Source: Thinopyrum elongatum (taxonomy: Eukaryota > Streptophyta > Magnoliopsida > Poales > Poaceae). From it: 64,000 nt of DNA. Each line of letters opens with the position of its first letter. The stretch's first letter is position 1. The DNA is taken from the NCBI GenBank assembly GCA_011799875.1, contig CM022303.1, positions 298,976,362-299,040,361 of the forward strand, in the 5' to 3' direction. Both the position numbers and the translations under genes were made by a program. Shown one piece after another: positions 55,989 through 64,000 of the stretch. The notes beneath the pieces were generated by a model, which was not told where the DNA came from, did not search any database, and saw nothing but the letters and a program-made list of their open reading frames with translations.

Positions 55989-58135
55989 GGAAGAAAGTGG
56001 GAAAGCTGTAGCATAAATCTAGGACTTGGTTCTAAGAGGAAATGGGGGAAAGTAGTAGATACTAGCTACCCAACCGGTCTCTTGGTTGAAAAGGCGAAGA
56101 AAGTGGGGTGGATGGCGAAGGGTGGGGGGAAGTGGACCTGTCGCTTGGTCGAAAAAGGAAAGAAAGTGAGGGGTGTTGGGGGACAACGCAAATGAGAACG
56201 AGCAGGTCTAGATTTCCTGTGCTCACATAGGAAAATGTCACCGAGGAGATAAAAAATGGGACAAATGCAGACATGCTGCCTGAATGTTTGCCGCTCTCGG
56301 CAACCACATCTGCCTCACCACTTTATGCCCCTGCTGTCCCTACACTCATATCGCTACCGTTAATGTAAAATCACATGAAGCATGAAGCAATGCCACCTAA
56401 TGTCACTATTAAGTAATGGTCTAGTGCCATCGATAAATTGAAGCAATGCCACCTAATGTCACTATTAAGTAATGGTCTAGTGCCGTCGATAAATTGAAGC
56501 AATGCCACCACCATTTTATGAAGTGCTTCCGTCTTGCTTTATTTCCCATGAATTGTGTTTTTGCAGTTACACTTAAATCTCACACCGCTAACATTGCTTC
56601 ATCCCAGTGGAACTGCACAAATTTGATTGCACATTTACGTACCATGTGCTACTCGCATGACAGTAATACTAATGCTATTGTTTTGCATGTTAATCTAGTG
56701 GCAGTGTTGATGTGATGTGATGCTACTTCTTACTTAATGGCACTTTCATACTATCAATGTAGTGCCAATTATAACACAATAGATGCTACTGTTAATCATA
56801 TGCCACTGCAAATAACTGTCACTGTTTAAATAATCGTATTTCATATTTGTGCAAACAGGGATGTCTGTCTCCATATTGTTTCTATCTGTGCAATAAAAAG
56901 TACACACCTCAGTTTTAGTAGAACTGCACAAAATGAGATGGCTATTCCTAGCTGCCGTCGTCTAACCTCCCATCTTCCAGGTATTTCTACATTGGTAGTA
57001 ACTAGGTAGAATGACCAACGCAATCTAAAAGAAGCTGATTCGTATGTTTTACTTCCTGATTGCAGTGCAGGGATGAGCGAAAACAACTGCATCCTAGTCA
57101 GGAATGCACTTTCTCCCAATTCACGGATGGATAGAGGACTAGCTGGCACGACTGCATAGAGGTTTTTGGGACACGTGCGCTGACAAGAGGCATTGTGGTC
57201 TGCTTATTTCTGCAAATAGCGGTGCTTAAATTTAGTGGAACTGCACAAGAAGTTCACATGGTCAGTACACTACATGGTTCAGTTCAGCATTCCAACTGAG
57301 AACACAATTATAATTGGTTATTCTGGAATGAGAGAACCTAACCCTGGATTGTGGCAACAAGAAAAACCAGAGTGAACTCCAGGAAATTAAAGCCTGCCTT
57401 GGGAGGCCCTTTGCTTGATTTTTCCTGACTTGTAAACCTTCTCACAATTTTGTCTTTTGCTGTGAACTAGTAAATGTTTGTTATGTTCTATGAATCATTG
57501 AGATGTATAAAATTTCTTAACTTATGCTTTTCAAGTATTTTATGAAGACGAGTTTAATGTGAATGTTCCACATGAACGCTGGACTAGCGTGTGAACGTTT
57601 GGAATTTACATTGTGGCCTCAGTTAACTGCATGAACCACTGTAACAAGATACGTAGTTGCTTATATGTCAAACAACATATTATTGATTGTTAGCTGGTCG
57701 ATAGCCGACTTTTCTAGTGTTGAAGCGAGCTGAGCCAATGTGTTGTGTTTTGCACAACTATTTGCAAGTGGGGTAGCACCAATAGTGTTTACAAGTACTT
57801 AACCAGCCTTACGTACCCTATGTATACGTTGGCGCACAGTTCTCGAACAAGTACTCTATTTCATCAAACACACACTGCTCGTATGGTAAACCATGACAAC
57901 TTATGTCTTACCATGCCATATTACATGAAAAACTAGTGAGGACGCATCTGTTTTGGCAACAATTAGGATGGTTCTCACATGATTCACGGGCACACAAAAC
58001 TAGCAGTAGTTCCCATAGACGGATTCAAACAGAGTACTAGCCCCAGAGGGCTCGATAATAGGCAAGGTTTGGATAATTAGACACAATCCAAACTACTTTT
58101 AAACACTAGCTGGGGCAACTATTTCATGCCTCGAT
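55989..58135. other. Intergenic, no confident gene
   Basis: Mostly AT-rich with short frames on both strands. It contains the 56-bp tandem repeat (56384-56510). Around 56900-57150 TTGATTGCAG-like and CTTCCAG sites suggest exon remnants, but no frame could be followed. Confidence 0.45.
56384..56510. repeat. 56-bp tandem repeat, 2.3 copies
   Basis: GAAGCAATGCCACC starts at 56384, 56440 and 56496. The two full units differ only at CCATCG/CCGTCG, so the duplication is recent. Confidence 0.9.
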
Positions 58136-58534
58136 CTAATTTGGGATGGACACAAGACGAACCTTGCCATGAACATCATCAAGGACGTACGGCAACAGCT
58201 CAATCCTGTGAACCTTCCTGAAGATAACCTTGTGGCCTTGCCACTCATAAACTTGTTTGTGGAGGCATGCCACGTCATCTTCCTGCGTAAGCTTGACAAG
58301 AACAGTATGCCTCACAAACGAAGGAGTAGGTTTGAACTTCTTGTGCTTCAGTACACCCTGGACAACATGCCTGACAACAATGAGGCTGGAATACATCTCG
58401 ACTTTGGTATAAGTGCAAATGACCTCCAGGATCCAACAGCCTAAGAACTTTGTTTTCCCAGTGCGTATATTCAGGTCATCCGCCTCATAGCGAGTGACAT
58501 GTAGAACCACACAATCCTTGTCTACATCAGGGCT
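58136..58534 (-). CDS. Hypothetical protein, main exon
   Basis: A minus-strand frame from an acceptor-like CAATTAG at 58535 to the stop at 58136, about 132 codons, beginning SPDVDKDCVVLHVTRY (first ATG at 58510). The protein has FLGCWILEVICTYTKVEMYS, VVRHVVQGVLKHKKFKPTPS and CLHKQVYEWQGHKVIF, with an even hydrophobic pattern that looks like a folded domain. I do not recognise the family. A possible first exon lies at 58731-58803 or further to 58974, and upstream lies cassette copy 3. Plus-strand frame 58169-58444 is its shadow. Confidence 0.5.
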   Translation of the reverse strand, partial: SPDVDKDCVVLHVTRYEADDLNIRTGKTKFLGCWILEVICTYTKVEMYSSLIVVRHVVQGVLKHKKFKPTPSFVRHTVLVKLTQEDDVACLHKQVYEWQGHKVIFRKVHRIELLPYVLDDVHGKVRLVSIPN

Positions 58535-58730
58535 CTAATTGAAACATAAACGAATTCAGAATTACTTTCCAATATAAAAAACACATGTTATTTAAACCAC
58601 TATGTAGAGTCAAAAGTATGCATGACAGGGAAGGTAGCATGGCATCGAAGCTAATAAAATTTTGCATTATTTATCACCACATACTTAGATGAAAAACCAC
58701 AATCGAGATCGGCAAAGAAGAAAATCACCT

Positions 58731-58974
58731 TGGGCAGCTCAGCGGGGGGGGGGGGGGGGGCACACACATCCTCGAAGGGGGAAAACTGCTCTTGCAGAGC
58801 CATGGGGGCTGTAAACTAAAACGGGGCGTTGACCATCTCAGTAGTGGCGATGAGCGTATCTGGGGTCGGCTCGGTGGCGGCCTCCATCTTCTTGGAGCTC
58901 TCTGTCTCGTGGGGATCAGCCTCCCGCGTCTGCTCCAACATTTGCAGATCTTTGCCTGGCTCTCCTTGGTCCAT
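58731..58974 (-). CDS. Possible first exon of the hypothetical minus-strand gene
   Basis: MDQGEPGKDLQMLEQTREAD starts at 58974 and stays open to NAPF, followed by TAG; a second start, MALQEQFSPFEDVC, at 58803 leads through a C17 run (polyproline) to a donor GTGATTTTC at 58730. Because of the homopolymer the splice phase into 58534 cannot be settled by eye. If the first ATG is used the TAG would make the gene a pseudogene. Confidence 0.35.
58744..58760. repeat. G17 homopolymer
   Basis: Seventeen consecutive G on the plus strand, reading as polyproline codons in the minus-strand frame. Slippage-prone and error-prone in sequencing. Confidence 0.85.
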
Positions 58975-59139
58975 TATGAAACTGACGAATATGAGACAAC
59001 TAAAAAGGAAACACAATCGTAATCACAATGAAACTAAAAAGAGAGTAAGGATCGGTTACTGCTTTGCAAAAGTTCTTTTTTTCTAAAAGAAAATATACCA
59101 ACATCACAGATCCACTTACCTTCCCTTCATTGGGAGAGA

Positions 59140-59450
59140 AGAACAATGGCAGATGCGAGCGTTGGCTTTCTTGAAGACGGTGAGGGAGAAGGGGATTCAA
59201 CAAAGAGTGAAATGATGGTTGCTTCATCCGTCAAACTTAGACTGCGTGGAGGTGGGGTTTTGAGATATGACGGCTCGTTACTGCCGCTCTACAACCGGGG
59301 TGACTCTCCGCCTGCATACCGCCTTCTAATTTGGTGGATGGCATTTGGGCCCACGTGCTGCATGGCCCGCATGTCGGTGAACCAAAGGAAAATGACATTC
59401 AGTAGGAGGAGACGTTTCGATGACCTCGGAGGATCCAGAAGCGGTAGTGT
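59140..59450 (-). promoter_or_regulatory. Promoter/first-exon cassette, copy 3, inverted
   Basis: On the minus strand it has ACCGACATGCGGGCC, CCACCAAATTAGAAG, CACCCCGGTTGTAGAGC, GACGGATGAAGCAACCATCA and TTTCACTCTTTGTTGAATCC in the order of copies 1 and 2, then a donor-like AAGGTAAGTGG at about 59120. It lies upstream of the 58-kb gene and is divergent from the F-box locus. The plus-strand ORF 59146-59463 is considered a shadow. Confidence 0.5.
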
Positions 59451-59859
59451 ATCCACTGTATAGTAGTAATTGTTTTTCTGGGTGGCTGTAGAGTGTCTCC
59501 ACTGCACTAGTAGTAATTGTATCTCTGGGCCCAAGACAAAAGAGCCCATCCACCCTAGTAAATAATAAAATCAATTCAAAAGCCCATATATTTACTTAAT
59601 GAGAGGCGCTACCCAGCACACCGCCCCCCAAAAAAACCTGGGTGCTCTTCTTCCTCCTCACTCCCACCCACCTCATGTCAGCTCGCTCCACTCGTACCCC
59701 AAATTCCTCATCTCACTCCTACAGAAAACCCCAACTCCCCTTCTTCCTCACTACTACAGAAAACCCAAGCTCCCCTTCTTCTTCTCTCGCACTACAACTA
59801 GGCTCGTCATTCGTTACTCTGCTCAAATCCGTGAGCTCGACGAGAAGCCCTAAAGGAAA

Positions 59860-61550
59860 ATGGAGTCGGCTGACCCCAGCACCAAGAAGGTGAGGCTCTC
59901 GCCAGCGGCGACGCCTGTTGTAGATCTCGCACCCGGCAGCGCGGGGAGAAGTGGCGAGCCCGCCCCCACCGGATCCCAGGAACCTGTAGAATCTCAGGTG
60001 GACCGCATCAGCGATCTCCCGGACGCCATCCTTGGGGAGATCATCTCGCTTCTCCCGCACCCAAGTCCTCTCAACTCGGTGGCACCCTCTATGGCGCAAT
60101 GCGCCCCTTAATCTCGACCGTCGTCAGCTATCTCTCTTTAATGATTTTGAACTCCCCAGAGCCATCATCTCCTCCCACCAGGGCTCCGTTCAAAGCCTCT
60201 GCATCCCGGCATGCTACCTGAGCATGCATAGCATGCCCTGCAGGGTGGACGCCTGGCTAAAATCCCATGAATTCACAGAACTACAGCTGCTTGAGTTCTA
60301 CTATTCCCCCGGAAATCACATTGATACCGAACGCCATGTACTTGTGCCCTCAGCACCGATGTCTATCTCGCGGTTTTCCTCCTCTCTCCACACCGCCACC
60401 TTTGCGCTGTGCTCCCTACTAGACGATCTGGTATTAAACCTTCGACTCCCATTTCTCAAAAAACTTTCACTTGTGCGGGTTCGTATGTCGGAGGCCTCAT
60501 TGCACAACATCATCCACTCCAGTTGCCCTGCCCTGGAGTGCCTGGTGCTTGTTTTCACAGTTAGAATCGGTTGTCTCCAAATAAAGTCGCCTAACCTTGT
60601 AAGAATTGGAATTTCTTTTGACGGAAGGCAGCTCATTATTGAAGATGCCCCTTCACTTCAAAGGTTGATCCTTGATTCTAGTTATTCACCGTCGCAAATA
60701 ACTGTTGTCTCTGCGCCTAAACTGGAGACCTTGGGTGTAATACATGATCTCTATGCTCATTTCAATATGGTGTTTGGCTCCACAGTTCTTCAGGTACTGT
60801 ATATTATCATCTACACTTGTAATCATGAGCTGCATTTTAAATTTCTGCGCATAAGTTCTATATCATCTTGGAGTACACATTTTGTACTAATATTATGTTC
60901 TATGCTCAATGAAGAGTTTGTCCATGGATAGCCTATCAATGGTGCTGGATTTTGTTTAGATCTTATATATCCATATGAATAGTTTTGATCCGAACAAGAT
61001 TATTGGCTTGCTGCAATGCTTTCCGTGTCTGAGAATTTGTATATAAAGGTGATAATTTCACGCACATTGGAAGCCCGCATATAGTGTACTAGAATTAATC
61101 GTTCAGCTGTTGCTCTTTCGACACTCTTTTTTTAGAACTTAACTGTTTTCAATCTTCATGTCTATTTAGTCAATAGGACGGGGTAAGAAAGTTATAACCA
61201 ATCGGTGGATTTGTAAGCACCGGGATTTTCTCACTTCTCATGACATTCGATTGAAGACAATAACGCTGGAACGATATGTAGCCAACCATGCAAACACTAG
61301 ATTTGTCACATTCTTCCTGCTGAATACGAGGTTACTATTGTTCATCAGGCATAAGTTTATCAGCAGCATGGTTTTGATGGATGGGTATGTCAAAGAGCAA
61401 AAAAAGGAGTTTCAGGTGGACAAAAGGGCTTCTGAACATGCTGGGCTTCTGTTTACAACATCTTGTGGTCATAATCCAGTAAATTTTACGACCCAGGATG
61501 TTCATTCTATGGACCTGACCGATCCAGTTGACCGTGACTGCCGAAAATAG
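59860..61550 (+). pseudogene. F-box/LRR/FBD protein gene, broken
   Basis: Exons 59860-60793, 60915-61048 and 61170-61550, with GT/AG borders. The ATG at 59860 starts MESADPSTKKVRLSPAA; the F-box begins VDRISDLPDAILGEIISLLP and then breaks. The frame resumes shifted at RTQVLSTRWHPLWRNAPLNL and runs through LRR-like repeats (LKKLSLVRVRMSEASL, SCPALECLVL, IIEDAPSLQRLIL) to 60793. The last exon has the FBD-type HDIRLKTITLERYVANHANT and a TAG at 61548. Such proteins are SCF ubiquitin-ligase substrate adaptors in a very large, fast-evolving grass family. Lesions: a gap fitting a 17-nt loss inside the F-box near 60056, TAG at 60957-60959 in exon 2, and a 1-nt loss near 61031 (CTGAGAAT). It is therefore very likely non-functional. 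Confidence 0.8.
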
Positions 61551-61950
61551 TGCTGGAGTTAGATGTTGTTGCCCTTTTCAATCTGGGTTTTGTCTAAACC
61601 TGATGAACAATTAACCCTCATGCTTTTGTACAGTTTGTAATCTAGGTGTCAACTCGGCTGTGACTGTCATATTTTGTTTGAAACAAGGCAAATGGCTTGC
61701 CATTTGTTTAATTAAGAGAGAAATATTGTAACAAATCCCAACCAAGGGAAATAATATCACTCTTGCCGGTTGCTTGAGCTCACTGTGCATTATAGAACCC
61801 AAGTGATTAGCCCCCACCAGCACCCACAAATTATTTTGAACTAGCACACCAAATGGACTGTAAATTTTCATAAGAAAGGCTACATGGCCGTGACAGATTT
61901 GGATTCTGACATTTGGGACCCACGAGGAAAAAGCATATCCAAGGTGCTGT
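61551..61950. other. 3' flank of the F-box locus
   Basis: Likely 3' UTR and spacer; AT-rich, short minus frames without domains. Confidence 0.5.
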
Positions 61951-61959
61951 CGACTTACT

Positions 61960-62570
61960 AGTCAACAAATGATTCTGCCTACCAGCCGTTGGATTGACAT
62001 CCAACATCTGTCGTGTATCTTCTATCTCTTGTCTTCTTCCTCCAGCCGCCCAAACCAAACCACCCAGTCGGTTCCGCCTACTCCCGCCTCCCACAGCTGG
62101 CTGCGCCTCCCCTGCCCTACCGTACCCTCAAACATTGGCCAGTCCATCCCTCTATTCCCCCACACATCATGTTATTGTCCGGCGACATCAGCCCCACCAT
62201 GCACCTGCACCCGAACAAGTCAACCCTCGTACTCCCCTACGCCTGCGACTAGACTGGTGCATCTTCCACGTCTCCTGTTCATTCCGTCTGAGGCCTCGCC
62301 ATAGTCCTCCGCCTTGGTTCTCTCGCCGTGCGTGGTGCGCCGCCGACTGGCATTATCAACGTGGTCAACAACCGAGAGGAATAAGGAGATGACTGTACGT
62401 GGAGAGGATGACAGTAGGGACCCACCAGGGTCATGGCAGTACGCAAGCAAGTGCCTCGTTTTTACAAGCCCAAAAAAATGGTTCCTCCTAATGGTTGGAC
62501 ATCTGGGGCCCACGCCATTGTCAACGTAGTCAATAAACGAGAGAATTACACAACGAGCGGCTGACACCAG
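61960..62570 (+). repeat. Duplicated block, copy 1
   Basis: Aligns with 63345-63800 through CCAGCCG(C/T)C(C/T)CAAACCA, CCATCCCTCTA(T/C)TC, CCGGCGACATCAGCC / CCGGTGACGGCAGCC, AACCCTCGTACTCCCCT, GTCCTCCGCCTTGG / GTCCACCGCCTTGG and ACTGTACGTGGAGAGG. Divergence is considerable, about a quarter of positions by eye. Frames in it (61994-62392) are not conserved between the copies and are not called. Confidence 0.6.
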
Positions 62571-63340
62571 GCACCCAGCAGGTCGCGCAGTTGTTATTTA
62601 CTTCTTTTTAGGAACAAGCAGTTGTTATTTAATAGTTTTAGAGACGGATCAGGGTAACAACGGGGCTGTGCGGGGGCTGTGGCCCGTCTAGCCAGGGTTT
62701 TATTTTATGTTTACCACATCATGAGCCCAGTTGTGTTTTTTTTTTATTTCTGAAAATGGCTAGCCCAGTTCTACCTTTTTTAAAGAAATACCCAATGGAG
62801 GCCTACTTGCTTTCTCAGCCCTGCTGGGCTGCAAATCTTTCAAGGCGAGAGCGATGTATTCGCTTGCCCAGAAAATGAAGTAGTAAGAAATGGGATGTAA
62901 ATTTTTAAAACACAGCAAACCGACAATTAGTTTCAAATATCTTTTTTTAAGATTTCAAGATTTCAAATTTAATTGTTTTTCGCAGGGAAAATTATGTTGG
63001 ATTTTAAATTGATATAAATTTATTATTTTTAATTAGTTTGAACGTGATTCAAAATTTCAGGATTAAAACAGTACGTACCGCACCGAAATATGAACATTTT
63101 GTTAAAATTTTAACCGTGGCCAGAATATGGCTGTAACGGTAACAAAAAGAATATGGGCTTAAAAAAATCCTTAAGAATTAGCCAATGGGTTGTACATTTA
63201 TTAGCAATAATGGCAGATGGGTTGTATCTATTTTCCACATATTTGAGACTGACTTGTCGGCCTATTAGGTTGACACGTACACTTTCCTAAAAAAAAGGCT
63301 GACGCGCACGCAAGGCTGTGTCAACTTAGTTAACACACAA
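62571..63340. other. Intergenic, AT-rich, no gene seen
   Basis: Contains CAGTTGTTATTTA twice (about 62588 and 62619) and poly-T/poly-A stretches; otherwise featureless. Confidence 0.5.
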
Positions 63341-63344
63341 GAGC

Positions 63345-63753
63345 AGTGACTGTTGGATGTCCATCCAATGGCCGTGGTGCTTCTTCAATCTCTGCTCTTC
63401 CTGCTCCAGCCGCTCAAACCAGCCCGACGGGACTACCTGCTCCCTCCTCCCGTGGCCGGCTGTGCTGCCGCGCAGGCCTCACCGCCCCACCCTACTCCCA
63501 TCGCTGGCCTAGCCATCCCTCTACTCACCCAGACCTCCTATTATTCTCCGGTGACGGCAGCCTCACACTGCAGCCGAACCAATAAACCCTCGTACTCCCC
63601 TCTGCATGGGAAACAACTGCTGAGTCTTCCCCGGCTCCAGGTGATTCCCTTCCTAGGCCTCGCCGTCGTCCACCGCCTTGGTGCTCTCGGCGCGGCGTGG
63701 TCTATGTGGTCAAGGAACGAGTTCCATCGGAAGAGGACTGTACGTGGAGAGGC
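63345..63753 (+). repeat. Duplicated block, copy 2
   Basis: Second copy of 61960-62400. It continues directly into the tandem array at the window end. The frame 63353-63949 is open but runs through the repeat array and has no counterpart in copy 1. Confidence 0.6.
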
Positions 63754-64000
63754 TGACAGCTGGGTCCATGGCCGCAACAAGGAAGTGCCTACTTCGCGCA
63801 AAATAATGATTCCTCCACCTGACAGCATGGACCCACCGGAAGGGCCTCTGTATTTTGCGGAAAAAAAATGTTTCCCCCTGACAGCTGGGACCCACCAGCT
63901 ATATCTTCGGACGCAAGGAAGTGCCTCCATATTAGGCGTGAAAAAATGATTCTTCCCCAAGACAACTGGGACCCACCAGGTATATCTTCGCATGCAAGGA
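63754..64000. repeat. Degenerate tandem array, four units, cut by the window end
   Basis: TGACAGCTGGG-type starts at 63754, 63820, 63879 and 63960 (spacing 66, 59, 81), each followed by ACCCACC(A/G), AAGGAAGTGCCT or GGGCCTCTGT and a run of A with ATG-ATTC. Copy 1 of the duplicated block has one to two such units at about 62410-62500. Confidence 0.65.

Noticed and set aside
59146..59463. 105-codon plus-strand ORF MADASVGFLEDGEG
   Set aside because: It runs through the inverted promoter cassette; the frame is not kept in the two other copies.
1..64000. tRNA or rRNA genes
   Set aside because: No cloverleaf-type sequence was recognised; tRNA-like words belong to primer sites and the SINE promoter.

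Overview
The window looks like a piece of a large Triticeae genome (wheat, Aegilops or a close relative). The reasons are an Au-type SINE, a Stowaway MITE with CTCCCTCC termini, a Fatima-like Athila retrotransposon, En/Spm (CACTA) ends with wheat-type subterminal repeats, and introns with canonical GT-AG junctions. Family names are from memory and no database was searched. Roughly three quarters of the window is transposable-element DNA and the right-hand 12 kb is gene-island-like.

Layout. (1) 1-17374: an Athila-like Ty3/gypsy element on the minus strand (gag plus its 5' LTR, 15802-17374) whose gag is split by a complete chromovirus-type gypsy element at 224-14227. The insert has about 4.05 kb LTRs, a TAAAG target duplication, a tRNA-iMet primer site, an extra ORF ahead of gag, and a gag-pol-chromodomain frame that is open apart from two TAG codons. 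(2) 17375-21603: low-copy-looking DNA with a 67-bp tandem repeat, a two-exon B3-domain-like coding fragment, the terminal part of a CACTA element, and a gypsy LTR remnant. (3) 21604 to about 31.9 kb: a second CACTA-like element. It has one clear end, GGCC-TTAA-GGCC subterminal repeats, a broken Transposase_24 (TNPA-type) gene on the minus strand, and a roughly 5-kb tandem array of its first-exon/intron unit. (4) 32-36.7 kb: small elements, namely a hAT MITE nested in a hAT MITE, an Au SINE, a 183-bp tandem duplication and simple repeats. (5) 36697-51196: a Fatima-like element with CCGAT target duplication, decayed gag-pol and an intact small 3' ORF. A 4.37-kb solo LTR with GAGGG duplication, related to the chromovirus of block 1, sits inside its 5' LTR. 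The whole element interrupts a gene-like sequence that resumes at 51202. (6) 51.2-64 kb: MITEs, a promoter-like cassette present three times (one copy inverted), a hypothetical minus-strand gene, an F-box/FBD pseudogene, and a duplicated block ending in a short tandem array.

History that can be read. The LTR pair of the chromovirus differs at about 6 positions in the first ~1 kb, so it is young. The Fatima-like LTRs differ at about 9 of the first 273 positions and its polymerase frame has several stops and frameshifts, so it is older. No functional host gene is clearly intact. The best protein-coding candidates outside standard transposon frames are orf0 of the chromovirus, the B3-like two-exon frame, the minus-strand hypothetical gene at 58.1-59.0 kb, and the 134-residue ORF of the Fatima-like element.
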